From: Byssothecium circinans
Taxonomy: Eukaryota > Ascomycota > Dothideomycetes > Pleosporales > Massarinaceae
Assembly (NCBI GenBank): GCA_010015675.1
Contig: ML977001.1
Span: 184,263-248,262 of the forward strand
Reading direction: 5' to 3'
DNA: 64,000 nucleotides
The position numbers and the translations under genes are program-made. Positions within the stretch are counted from its first letter, which is position 1. The number at the start of each line of letters is the position of its first letter. The notes under the pieces were generated by a model that worked only from the letters and a program-made list of their open reading frames with translations, had not been told where the DNA came from and did not search any database. Positions 42,456-55,434 of the stretch are shown one piece after another.

Positions 42456-43159
42456 GGTGAGGTGAGATACTTGCTGCGCGACGGTGGCGGTGATGGAGGG
42501 GGGAAGAGAGAGAGGGGGATAGCTGTTCAGTTAGTGATGCGACAATTCAAAATGTCATGATGATGACGTAGTTTGTGGTTTCAACGAAGAAGTTTCTGAA
42601 GACGGGGTACTCATTGGTATCAATTGAGATGGTTACATGTTGATTTCTTCTATGATCAGAGCACAACTTGTTCGCAAAGTTCCGCGACGCCCTCATGGAC
42701 GGACAAAGTGCTGCAGTGGAGGAAGTACGGGAGCGGCGCATATCTGTGCGGTGAAAGGAGAGATGATGCGAACCAATCAGCATTGGTGCACTGTCACAAA
42801 CGGACGTGCATCTTTGACAACAGACAAGCGCTGATTGGTCAGTACAAAACCTCCATGAGAAGTAACCAGATGCCACGGCGTGGCGTGACCATGGAAACAT
42901 GTGCCAATAATAGAGACAAGGCCCAGGCCGAAAGGTTATGAAAGCGGCGTTGTCGAGCAAAAAGCTTCCTTCACCGCCTTCGGCCAGCCAATCAAACGCC
43001 CTCTGACTCCGTCCCTCTACGTAAACATTTCCCTGAGGACTCATCAAGAGTCCCACGATCTTTTTGTGTCAAGCGCAGCCAGAAGACGACACCCAACCAG
43101 CTACTCTCTTCAATTGCAACTTTTTCTTAGATTCAAGAGCAAAATAGACGTCAAGAGCC
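42456..43159. promoter_or_regulatory. Shared divergent promoter with CCAAT-box cluster
   Basis: CCAATCA at 42773-42779 and 42988-42994, its reverse complement TGATTGG at 42832-42838, and an additional ATTGG at 42782-42786. CCAAT boxes are sites for the fungal Hap/CBF complex, which often binds within a few hundred bases of starts. A TGACTCC near 43004 differs by one base from the Gcn4/CpcA site. Function is inferred from motif and position only. Confidence 0.5.
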
Positions 43160-44397
<1,238 letters not shown>

Positions 44398-47245
44398 TTT
44401 CTTCCCATCTATGGCGGGGCAGGGGCATGGCATCGGGACGGGACGGTATCGGCGTTTCCGGGCTTGAATATACTCGATTCGGCGTCCATCAGGCTGTCTA
44501 GTAAGGGCACTGTGTTCCTACGCACGTGTGCATGTCTCTCCCTATGACTCCGAGCCCCACGTAAAAAGCTTCAAGTGTTTCTGGTGTCATATAGCACTAA
44601 TAGTGACAGCTTCGGAACATTGAGTGAGGATTTGTGAGGATTTCCCATGTTGCAGATGCTTTAATGTCCGCTGGCCAGGCGCAGGGAAGCTTAGAGGCAG
44701 AAGTCGCAGATGGCTATTTCCTTGCAAGAGAATCTGCAGGTGCGATGCAACAACACGGAGTCTCCGAGGCAGTCGCGCTCTCGCATTCACGCACTCCAGT
44801 CTCACCGGTTCCTCTCTCCCCCCTATATTCTTCCAACATCTTCATTCACCTCGGCTCAGAGCAGATGCACTCTTACCTCCACAGTCAGCCTCACTCACAT
44901 ATTACCTACATTGTGGCATCTCTGCTGACGTTAGAAGTTCGTTCACTACCGCTGCACTGCGAAAGGTGCCTTGACATGCAGTGCAGTCATGTACCACGTT
45001 GGTAGGGCTGAAACGATCTTCCCTTGTTCAACGACATGCTACACACACTCGCCGCACAGCTGCCTAGATTGGGTCTTGAAGCGAATGCGGGTGTATTTAC
45101 CTTTGCATGGTGGGGTGGATGGCTGGCTGATCACGCACACGGCTCTGCTCCCGCGTCACTACCGCTCGAGACCGACACCATTCCCCAGCCTAGCGCAGTT
45201 CATCGGGACCCCCGGCGGCTCAAGTCAGGCGCTTTTCAACTCAATCTTCAAACCTCGGGAGAAATCATGCTAACATCTCCCAGTATAAAAACCGTCAACC
45301 GATCTACCAAAGTTGCATCCATACCACTACTAGACCCGAATGCGGCAAATGGCTTGTACATTCACTTGTGGCGCATTAAACACTGCGCCACATGTGTTGA
45401 AGCACGCCTGCCGCTGCTTGCTGCATGCTGCATGCTGCATGCTGCATATCAGCCAAGTTCCCCGCTACAGACCCAATCAGCTTCTATCATCATTCCCGCT
45501 CGGATGCAGAGAATCTACCCCTTACTGCACACACACTCGGCGCCAGAGTACACTGCAAGCTTCTAGTTCCACCATGCCTCGGACTCGAATGGTTGGACTC
45601 TGGCGCCTCGTGCTCCTTGTCCCCACAGTGATTTATCTTGGCATCCGCTCACTCCCATCTATTGTCTGAAAATTGTGTGCCCGCAACTCCGGTGAAAACG
45701 TCCAGGCGGTACAGATTGCGGTGATGAGAGCACTGCCCTCGTTCCTTGTCCTGCATCAAGTTCCTTTGCCACCCATCTAAGCACAAAATCATTTAGAGAG
45801 TCAAGATGCGAATGCTTCTGCAACGTGTCGTCAGTTGGACGGTACATCACAAATAATGTACAGTCATTGGCATGATATGGCTTGACTAGAGCCCGGTTAT
45901 GACCACAAGGCAAACGGCTGAGATTGTCATCATTGGCTCAACACTAACGGATCTCTCTCCCCCTCGATTGAACCGTCGCGCAAACCCCCACTTTCTCGTT
46001 CACGTACTCTAGGATAATCCTTCGGCGTCCCCCGGTGTAGCAAGCAACGGCTCGTTTCCATACCCATCGTTTGAGACGTACCCGTGTCCCTTTGCCGCAG
46101 CCTTCCTATTGTAGCTTGATCCCCTCTTTTGATGCCCATCGCCTACTCAAGGGTCCAAGTTTCCAGTGGCTGCACGCCGGCACCCACCGAACTGGCTCTT
46201 GGGATGTCTTAATCACTATTCACCTCTTCTGGTACAAGACAAAGCCAGTGTGCCATCCACCCTTTGCACAAGGTCGTTTGAACAGCCACCACAGCCACAG
46301 CGAGTCATCCAATGCGTTGCCCTCCTTTGCGATCAACAGACCTAAGGCAAGCCCTCCTGTGGCTTGTATCGCGCCATGTGAAAGTTGGCAGCTTCATGAT
46401 ACCATGCTACCATATCACATGGAATGGGTCTACCATTCCAAAGGTAGCCATACTACCGGATCCTGCAGATTACCTTTTTTTTCCAGGGGCCCGTTTGTGG
46501 GCTGAGAGGCGTAGCAACGAAATTGCCCTGCAAGTCGCATTTGCCATGATTGGTAGAGTTCTATCAGCGTTCGGTCACAACGTGGTCGGCAGTAAAATTC
46601 TTCGGCTGACCTGTCCCGGTGTGAGCTCTCCTTATCGACCTCGGTGTTGCTATGACTGGCTTGAGCATTTTGGTCCTCGGTATCTGGAGCGTGGAGTGAT
46701 GAAGTGCCTGCAACACATCCTCGAAGAGCTCAAGTTCAAAGTGGGTGCTCACATCTCAAGCATGCGCAGATCGACCTCAGACTCCAGGCCTAGCTGCATT
46801 CAGACTTAGAGGCCGCCCTCGGCTGCCATACAATTGCACCAGAGGGGAGCTAGACTCGCCATGTAATAGCTCTTCTGGAGGCAAGCCACCCACCTGATCG
46901 TTCCTCGCTACCTTGGTTCCCTGTTCGTGGAGTATGGTCAGGTAAAGGAGTGTTCTGATACGACGATCCCTGGAACATTCATCCAGGCACAGATCTTACC
47001 CTTCCAGGTCATCGCAAATTGTTCACTGTCTTCCGAGCACAAACCGTTTTGAACCTATAAGGTCTCAGTCGGAGTCCACCGAAGGGGCTTCATGCTATTC
47101 TCTTTTTGCTTACAAAGAGCGCATCTTTGCAATCCACTCTGTCCAGAGCGCACTGGCACGTTTCCATCATCGTTACGCAGTCGCTGTTGACATCCCTTCA
47201 GTCGCTCATCAGCTCGACGCCACCTCTATCTTCGGCCAACACAAC
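44398..47245 (+). other. 2.85-kb gene-free region
   Basis: Several frames of 100-180 codons occur but are low-complexity or unstructured and show no domain or family resemblance (for example 45024-45566 and 46312-46809, both plus strand). A heptanucleotide repeat lies at 45421-45447. A lineage-specific gene cannot be excluded. Confidence 0.45.
45421..45447. repeat. (CTGCATG)n heptanucleotide repeat, nearly 4 units
   Basis: Three full CTGCATG units and a final CTGCAT. Confidence 0.9.
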
Positions 47246-48251
47246 ATGGCTTCACCATCCGATGACTCGCAACCTGACTACGACAGGATCAATGAGCGCG
47301 TTCAGCACTCTTATCGAGAGCCCACGCCCAATGTCCAGCCAAGTGAGCGTACCGACGCCGACTTCGAGGCCGTTGGGGCCCAATTCGGCGACAGGAGAGC
47401 CTCCTATCCCCGCGACTTGGATATTAGCGATCACGAAAGTAATGGCTCGCAGCCTCGCTCGTATGGGGAGGCTGAACCGTCCATGGCTGCATCTGCTAGT
47501 GCAGGCAACGGTCCTCCACTTGTCAGCTCACCCACAACGCCTGCCCGGGCCAACGTCGGTCCTTGGATTCAGGCTGCCGACTACCATCGTGAACGTCAAA
47601 GGTCGGCCAGACGGAATCGACACAGGCGCAGAGGTCGTTCTGGTGAGTCCTCTTTCTTCTCGACTCTTATGGGCGCCTTTATCCCCCAGTATTATTTTCC
47701 TCCTACTCCGCGCGCTTGTCGGCGAAGAGGGGCGAGAATCCGGGAGAAGATACAGAGACAGAGGTCTTTACGCCCCGAACTGTACCACTGCTCTTTTGGC
47801 AAGCACTACAGTAATGAGCCCATGGGATCTTGATCAGCCTCAGGAAAAGATTCAAGGAGAGGGGCTTTCAAATGACGCGCGCTTCCTGCTCCTTCCCAAC
47901 TCTCACAAAGGATTCCACAAGACCGTTTTCTGACAGCACCCAGGACCTCACAGCCAGAGCTCAGAGGAAAATCCTGAACATCCTGATTCCAATACCACCA
48001 TAGGATATTCGGTCGAACAGGATGAAGGCAACGATCGCGGCCGCACAACGCCCACGCCCAACTTCTCCCCCAGTCGAACTCCATCCCATCGCTCATTCGA
48101 ACCAGAGGAAGGAGGCTATCCATTGGTAGAACCTGAGTCGCCCCATCCTTTCTCGGCGGTTCATCGATACAATCCAAGTCCTGGAATAGATGCGGTGGAG
48201 CGAATTGAAGACAGATTATCCGGTCGTTTCGATGACCGCGAGTCAGGATAA
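47246..48251 (+). CDS. Hypothetical disordered Ser/Pro/Arg-rich protein, about 234 aa
   Basis: Exon 1 47246-47642 begins MASPSDDSQPDYDRINERV and ends in an Arg-rich stretch (SARRNRHRRRGRS). A good donor GTGAGT follows. The last exon, read here as 47944-48251, encodes GPHSQSSEENPEHPDSN and ends SGRFDDRESG. The codon pattern and reading-frame continuity support coding at both ends. The middle is uncertain: the implied intron is 301 nt and two other frames stay open through it, so a hidden internal exon is possible. No domain, signal or membrane segment is seen. Function unknown. Confidence 0.5.
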
Positions 48252-49310
48252 ACGGTTGTTCATCCTGTTGGATGAAGCGCCTGAACTTGATAGCTTGTCG
48301 CTTCCGCCCCCATATATGGCAATGGGGACCGCGCATGTTACGGAGGATAACGGAGTCGAAGCTCTCCCTTCGTATCTATTCGGCGCCTGAACCCCAGGTA
48401 TCAAAAGTTCCCCGCTCTTTCTCTGTTTTGTTTTCTTGCTCTGGCATTCCTTCGGCGTTCGTCCTTCGAGGTATTGTGCGGGCATTATGCTTTTGTAGTT
48501 CTACGTTCTCGACAGGCTGCAACCCGCTGACTTCCTCTCCTTTTCAATCCAACCTTCTTCCTGAAAAACAGCACCACCAAACCAAAATTTCAATCCAAAA
48601 GTATTTTCAGCCTATCCAATTATTGTTCCTTCATCTTGTAGTTTCAGCACTGTTGCTTTGAGCCTCCATTGCCCTGTTTTGATCTAGGGAAACGGGGACA
48701 CCACGTCCAAACCCCATGTCGCTGAAGAAGACCAGAGCACCTTCCGTTAACGCCCTCTCGTCATCGCAGCCATCGACAACATTAATCGCTGCAATACTAG
48801 GAGCACAACCTCGATGCCGACGAGATAAGGGAAGGAAACGAAGACGACGAACTCTCGGCGGCGGCACAGCGGTCGATGCGCTGCCACTGTATAATATACG
48901 CGGGGAGGAGCGGGGCGTGCATGCATGCATGAAAGAGCCAGCAGCCGCCCGTTGGACCGATACCACGCCACAGCAACCCCTACCTCCCGTTCCTACCCAG
49001 CGGCACAGCAATAAACATGCGAACATGTAAACATGTAAACAGGAAGGTTTGAGGTTCCAATTGACGTTAACTCAGCACGCCACTAGCTTGCTCGGTAAGA
49101 GGCAAGCTCCCGTCGCCGCACCGTCCAAGCACGTAGCACGGTCCGCATCTGCGTCGGGGCTTTTCGGGGGTAACGGGTACCGTTTTCGCCGTTGCCTGCC
49201 ACCGTTAGACGACATCACGCTTAAACGAGAGGTTCTTTTTGTCACGTCATCCATCAAATGTACACAACGTCTTCATCACAACGCCGGTGGTAAACAAGAG
49301 AAGAAAAGAT
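48252..49310 (+). other. Region upstream of SDHAF1
   Basis: 1,059 bp without a recognisable gene. It holds a GCAT-type tract (48917-48931) and a small ACATGTAAAC duplication (49023-49040). Confidence 0.45.
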
Positions 49311-49761
49311 ATGGGAAAGTTATCGGGGCTGCAGAGGGATGTTTTGAGGCTTTATCGCGAGTGCTTGAGGGGTGTTAGGGGCAAACCTGCTGTGAGTACC
49401 ACATTTTCTCTTTCCTTGGACCATGCATGCATGCATGCTTCATGTCCCGTGCAACGAGACCGACACTTGCTGATTCCGAGGGATAGGATACGAGGGCGAA
49501 TTTCAGGGAACTCACAAGGTCAGTCACGGCAATCGAGGGTGGAATTAAATAAACCCTGCGAGAAAATACGGATAGTAACGGTAATGGTGAATGTTGCGAG
49601 GGAATCGCTGATATATATATATATCGTGAATTAGGTCAGAGTTCCGAAAACATGCGACGATCAATAAGAAAGATTTCGGCACTATTGAGTACCTTTTGAG
49701 GCGGGGGAGGAGGCAGTTGGAAACGTACTCGGAGCCGGGGATTACGAATGTGTCGAGGTGA
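49311..49761 (+). CDS. SDH6: Succinate dehydrogenase assembly factor 1 (LYR-motif protein), 79 aa
   Basis: Three small exons: 49311-49391, 49487-49518 (32 nt) and 49635-49761. The product starts MGKLSGLQRDVLRLYREC, with the LYR tripeptide at residues 14-16. It continues KPADTRANFRELTRSEFRKH and ends RQLETYSEPGITNVSR, all hallmarks of SDHAF1/Sdh6. The length equals yeast Sdh6. The protein works in the mitochondrial matrix, helping insert iron-sulfur clusters into Sdh2 of complex II. Intron 1 contains a CATG-repeat tract, intron 2 an (AT)n tract and the non-consensus donor GTCAGT. The gene is easily missed because no exon exceeds 130 nt. Confidence 0.92.
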
Positions 49762-50484
49762 TGGAGGAGGCTGATGGGGATGTGAATGGCGTATGGGTGG
49801 AGACGCCGGCAAACTCGTGCTCTGGAGGTGCACGTGCGGGCGCTGGTCGGGTCGGAATATGCATGAAGCTGGATCTATCACGTAAGAGGCAGAGAAGAAA
49901 GTAAAAACAGAAGGGAGAGAAAGGGCGCGTACCGTAGGCAAACGATGGGATGGTTGTAATGACTAGATAGCGAGTATCTCGCGTCTACCTATCTACATAT
50001 GTACAAACAATCGCTCATCAAATGTGTACTATAATATCTGAGGTAAGAGACTTCCTAGGGAGTTAGGGTTTTGTGAGTAAACACTCCCACGCTTAGTCTA
50101 AGGAATTATATTAAGTATAACTAGCACCCAGCCTAATAATAGCCTACCTACTCTAGGATAGGGGGAATGAACGTCCTTTTCCTTTTGAAGTGATTACTTG
50201 GTTTTCCTGATAAGTAATTGCTCCCACTCTTATAATAAGTAATTAATATTGCATAGTTTCCGCTATCAATTGTAATTAAAGAGCAAGGAACCAGACCATT
50301 TTAACATGTGCGGTACAATGCCCATCCCCCTACAAACATATGCTAAATGCATCCTTTTTAATACGCACACAGGCCATAAATCCCAACGCCTTCGCAAACG
50401 CTATACCATGCCAAAACCCCCAGAAAAGAAAAATTAACACTTTTCTCCCCGACCAACCCAAACTCAAAAAGAAAGACCTACAGG
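49762..50484. other. Convergent AT-rich intergenic region
   Basis: 723 bp between SDHAF1 and the MFS gene. The 50030-50290 part is notably AT-rich with repeated TAAGTAATT-like words. No terminal inverted repeats could be defined. Confidence 0.45.
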
Positions 50485-52232
50485 TTAAGCCGTCCACCTC
50501 GTCCTAATCCCCTCCCCATAACGGCTAAAAGCAACCGGCACCGGAACCATCGCGAGCCCCACAAACGCCAACAGCGAGTTCCCCCACCCCAGCCCCAACG
50601 CATCGAACAGATCCAAGCCAGCGAGCGGGAGAAAGGCGCCAAACACCGATCTCAGCACGGTAATGGCCGCGAGGGCCGAAGCAGCGTGCAGAGTAAACGC
50701 ATCGATGAGGTACGTCTGAATAGTCGTCATACCCGTGACGATGCCGAAGGTGCTAGCGATGATGGGGACGATCCAACGGACGTGCCTGTCCGTGGTCCAG
50801 CCGTAGATGAAGACGCCGATGGGCATGAGGACGGCGCCGGGGACGGTGAGGTGCAGCGCGAGACGGTGTTCTGGCCGCACGTCGTCGTCTCCTTTCCGCT
50901 GTTGTTTTCTGATGACCTTGTCTGACAGGAGGCCCAGCGAGGCTACGCCGAGGACCATACCGACGCCCATGCCGAGGTACGCGAGGCCGATGAGGCTGGT
51001 GGAGAAGCGGTAGGTCTCCTTGAAGACGAAGGTGATGGTCGTGAAGAAGAGGTAGAGGATGCCGTAGTTGACGGCGATGTAGGTGGATGTGAGGAGCACG
51101 ATGGGGGAGAGGAGGAGCATTTTCATGGGACGGACGATGCTGAGGAGGAAGACTTCTCTAGGGGGCATGTTTTTGGCGAGGGCCGAGTGGAGGTGCGGGT
51201 TTCCGGTTTCTTTGCGGAGACGGGCGGCTCGGCGGGCGAGGAGGGTCGGGGGGTAGGTTTCGCTGCCGACGAAGAAGAGGAGGATGGAGAATACGTCTCC
51301 TAGAATTATGAGGATGTAGAATACCCATCGCCATCCTTTTGCTTGGATGAGGACTAGAGAGAGATTGAGTCGGTTGTTGGTTGGTTGCATGGCCAATGGG
51401 GGGAGGATTGGAATCGTTACTTACAGCCTCCAGCAACAGGCCCTAATACTGGACCTAGGAGAGGCCCCATACTCCAGATAGCCATCGCACCGGCACGTTT
51501 TTCACGCGGGAAGATGTCTGCAATCGACCCGCCGCCCAAGGTGACCGGTGCCGCGCCCGCACATCCAGCAAGAAGCCGGAAGGCAATGAGCATGCCCATG
51601 CTGTTGCTCACTGCACAACATACAGTGAAGACGACGAAGAGCAGATTGCAGATGTTGTAGAGAAGGAAACGACCGTACAGCTCGGACTTGGGTTGCGTGG
51701 TCAGTAGATTTTCCCGTTCAGAGTGTAGTAGCGTACATACCATTGGCGCGATGATGAGCGGCCCGATGGCGAAGCCGAGAATGTAGATGGAGACGATAAG
51801 CCCGGCAATGAGGTTTGACGTTTCGTTGAATGTTTCCAGAACCTGGGGGACCCCAGGAGCGAAGAACGACGATGCGAGAGGTGTGACCAAGGTAACACTA
51901 CTCAGACAAGCAAGCAACCCCCATTTTTTTCTCTAGGGCCAATTAAGAGGATTTTCTGGATCGTTGGGTCCGTCCCAGTCGACGATGTTTGGATCCCGCG
52001 GCTCTTCTTCCTGTACGTTGACTACCGAGCCGACATCTAGTGTTGGGTCGTCGCTATGTGTGGACACAGACGTGCCATGAAGGGCCTTTTCAACATCGTG
52101 ATTGGGTGCAGGGTGTGTCTGTTGATTTGATATCTCTTCTTCGCGGCCTTGGATGTATGCTTCGTCTACCTTCTCGTCTTGTAGAACTTCGGTCTCGCGT
52201 GAAGAGCTCGAATGCGAAGCCGGGGGTGCCAT
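50485..52232 (-). pseudogene. MFS (DHA1-type) multidrug-like transporter interrupted by one in-frame TAG
   Basis: Exons 52232-51741, 51686-51425 and 51353-50485 would give 540 residues. A hydrophilic N-terminus leads to DWDGPNDPENPLNWP, the conserved entry motif of fungal drug:H+ antiporters. The next codon is TAG (51935-51933, codon 100), and the same frame continues RKKWGLLACLSSVTLV into TM1. All twelve-helix landmarks follow, including GRFLLYNICN, RLLAGCAGAAPVTLGGG, IADIFPREKRAGAM and GPVLGPVAGG. Both introns splice cleanly (GTATGT...CCAAG; GTAAGT...CTAG), and there is no frameshift. No GT donor close upstream could splice the TAG out without losing the conserved motif. A recent nonsense mutation, a sequencing error or readthrough would all fit. 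Confidence 0.8.
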
Positions 52233-54358
52233 GTGTAAAAAAGTTTGGTATACTAGTATTCGCCGTTGTCAGTAACGTTTCGGCAGTGTTGGCGCAGAAC
52301 TAACTCGGCGCAACCGTAGAAAGCCAAAACTTACCGACTCATAGGTGTGTCGCTAAAGAACACACCAGTGTAAGATGCCAGTACCCTCGTGTGTTTTGCG
52401 AAAGTAAAATGCGGTGCAGTTAACGAAATCTGGGAAAGAAGTCCCGAGGCTACGAGTCGCTTGGAAAGACTGCACGATGGACGATGTATCGACGGGTTTC
52501 TTGAACGAAGGCCTCAGTAAACGGGGCCATGGAGAACAGTAGGATTACATACAAGGTACCTTGCGCGTATACGCACCGATCCTCCGCGGCTTACCAACAT
52601 CTATCCCATTCCAGACTCCTTGGGGAAGGTTCCCCAGACCTGTTCGTCATAGGATTGGTCTGTTTCAGATACATGTGTACCCGGCTACGACCGCTCTCAC
52701 GTGGCCCTATACCGGTACGGGATTAGGAGATAGCCCTTGGGCACGGTGGGCAGGCAGCGGAGGGTGATGTGGAGCATCGGAGGATGCACATCAACGACTC
52801 TCTTGGCATTTACTGATGAATCTCGAGAACTGGGAGCTGGATTTGGCGACTTGTTATAAATCGGCTTGGAGAATTGCATGCTGGCTCAACATGCCAACAA
52901 AACGAACGCGAAGTCGAGTTGCATCTGATGACACAAGGAGGTCTTGTTCAACCGCCACCTTCTCGCCTCATTGGTCGATAGACGTGCGGTGTTGTGCATA
53001 CCGATTCATAGAAAGGGCACTGCATGAACAAAGAAAACGGGCGGGGTTTCAATCAAACAAACATGTCGCGTGAAAAGCACATGCCTAGAGGATTCATCCC
53101 GTGTGAAGCAAGCAGATATTAGTAATAACCGCTACAAACTTGGCCCTCCTGGCCCTCCATCCACTCGCGATGGCCACAACTCCAACCTCAAGTAGAGCCA
53201 AACAACGCTGACAATGTCACGTGAATGTCTAACAAGGATCCGTGCTTTATCTTGAACCACTCACAGTCGCCAGTGTTTGTACCACTTTTAGCGCTCTTTG
53301 TATTCATCATTTCTGCGGTGCTGCTACGCATCTACATCAGCAATTCAATAATGCAGAGCGTAGACTCTAGACTCACTGTCCAGCTCTCCCATTCGCAGAT
53401 CCAAAACCCCTCGTAGCAAATCGAGCAATTCGTCCTTTGACCAGCCATCGCCTCCTGCTGGACTCCGTCCAAAATCTCAAGTTGCGGAGGTGCCCATCAG
53501 TGTAAAGTCTCACAGTGAAGACAAAGGGAAATATGTCTTGACGCCGGTACATTCGAGTGCGGGGTGGTCGGCCCCTGAAGCAGCGGTGTCCAGTATCAAA
53601 GCCAACAGAGATGAAAAGTTGGGAAGAAAGGTGGGCTCATCGGAGTGTTATACATGGCATGATATACCACATAAGCCTGCACTGGAACAAGACATCGTGG
53701 CAGTCTTTACCAAATCGCTAGAGAAGGCTGATCCGACGGAAATGCGATTTCGAGTCATCGTACATATCCATATGGATACTGCCATTGAGTTGACACTGGT
53801 TAGAAAGCGGCCTGGGCGCAACATGGCGGCGGCAAAGGATCTGCTGGGATGTTCCTGAACCATGTTGAACATGACGGGGCGCTAAAGGTCGCAAACATGT
53901 TGACGGCTGGTCTTATTGTGGCTTCGAAGCTGTCGAATGACCTATATTCAGCATCGCCTTGCGCGTACGTGCATGTGAGGGTGATGGCGGAATATTGCCG
54001 TGGTATCTGGACAGGATCGTCCAAGCTGACCAGAAGACCGGAGACGAGTTCGAAGTGGTTTATTGCGGAAGCAGGTACGAAGCTCCCTATGTCATCTAGA
54101 TATTTATGTCAGAAGCATTGAAGGCTTTGCAAAGAGACGTGTACAGGGTCAGCAGATGGATGTAGCCTGATCCAGAAGAATAGAGAGATGAGGCCGAGAC
54201 CGAATGTTATTTCATGAGAAGCCGAATACTACCGCGCCTCTGCCGTGAAAGAGATTCCCATTGAATGCAAATGACCGGGCCACGCCTGGGGCCTTTTCCC
54301 GCTCTCGGTACCATCGCTCGTATCCCCCAGTTGTCATCACCATCACCGCCGCCACCGC
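52233..54358. other. 2.1-kb region with doubtful coding remnants
   Basis: A plus-strand frame at 53225-53416 has one membrane-like segment (VPLLALFVFIISAVLL). An adjacent frame ending at 53858 (first Met at 53490) reads ISVKSHSEDKGKYVLTPVHS and looks protein-like but has no clear start. They may be exons of one diverged or decaying gene, but no splice pair in the right phase was found. Nothing else was recognised. Confidence 0.4.
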
Positions 54359-54701
54359 TTATCGCAGCCTCCTGGCTTCACGCTCAGACTCGAGCAAGCA
54401 GAGGATGTCGTTCTCGCGGACTGCCTGCAATTAGCCTCCATTTCACTTCTCCGTTTGTATCGCGCTGCCGTACCTGGGCCCTTGACGTTTCGGATGATGC
54501 TTCGAGTTGTGTCGTCCATGAATTCGACGCGGCACTGGGTAACACCACCACGGGAGCCTGTCGCCTGTCAGATCCTGCCTTTCTTTGTCCGTTCGTCCCT
54601 TCTCATATGGCCGCGATCATTTTCGACAGGGCAGACGTACCGGTGCGGCCGAGAACGCGGGTGACCTTGACGAGCTTGACAGGGACCTTGGCGGTATCCA
54701 T
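54359..54701 (-). CDS. RPS28: 40S ribosomal protein eS28, 68 aa
   Basis: Exons 54701-54641, 54557-54474 and 54420-54359. The first exon encodes [20 protein letters not shown]. The second gives [20 protein letters not shown] and IIRNVKGP. The third gives [20 protein letters not shown] and a TAA. This is an almost textbook eS28 of the small ribosomal subunit. Intron 1 is 83 nt and intron 2 is 53 nt. All exons are under 90 nt, so the gene is invisible to simple frame length. It is divergent from HIS1 with 733 bp between starts. Confidence 0.95.
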
Positions 54702-55434
54702 GTTTGAGGCTGTCGCTGTTAGTCTATTGAAAATAAAAATGGGAAGTAGTTCGCGCACATTTTTTGGTCGGGAGGGCTGAGATGTGTGGAAGACCGGTGT
54801 CGTGGAGGTTGGATTTGACTTTGGCGACAGTAAGCTTGCGGTCAAAAATGGCTGTTAGTGTCAGTGTGCGGCAGACGTCCGGGAAGCGAATTTTTGTGCC
54901 AGTCGTCACCGCCTGCGCTCTCCACGCTAGCCAAGAGAGGCTAGTCGCACATGGTGGGGGACGACTAAGCTGATTGGTGCGTCATGTAGATGCCTCAATT
55001 TCTGCCCGCATATCGGAGCTTGGTGAGTCTTTCACCATCCCAGATCTTCTGTGGATGGCAACGTGCCCTGTCATACATCGGCAAACGCTTTACTTACAAA
55101 TGACAGCCTTGATTCGTTGCTGGGCCGCCAGGGCAGACGAGGAACTAGCAACAGTCTTGTGAATTCTCCAATCTACCAACGTCAAAGCAATTTTGTTGCA
55201 CTACGAAACGACTAACACACCCACGCCGTGTCCCACAACCACACTGTAGTGCGTGCGTCTTTCTCCCACACTTGCCTCCGTGGACCCAATAAGACTGTCT
55301 CACCTGCGCACTCGGTTGCATGCTGCATCGTCAACAATCACAAACTAACAAACCCCCGTAGAACGCGCGCACATTCTACAAGTATGGATCTGGTCAATTC
55401 GTAAGTCCCGACCTTTCCCCCTCTGCAGATCACT
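54702..55434. other. Divergent region between RPS28 and HIS1
   Basis: Promoters of both genes. A six-codon upstream frame for HIS1 sits at 55384-55404 (listed separately). No further feature was recognised. Confidence 0.5.
55384..55404 (+). promoter_or_regulatory. Short upstream ORF in the HIS1 leader
   Basis: ATG, five further codons and TAA, ending 30 bases before the HIS1 start. It is not joinable in frame to HIS1 by a plausible intron, since the remaining 38 nt would be too short. It may modulate HIS1 translation if it is inside the transcript, which is not known. Confidence 0.4.

Noticed and set aside
45024..45566. 180-codon plus-strand frame
   Set aside because: Starts at a non-ATG codon, includes the CTGCATG repeat and has no domain.
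50030..50290. AT-rich stretch as a RIP-mutated transposon
   Set aside because: No recognisable repeat ends or transposon coding remnant; dinucleotide indices could not be computed here.
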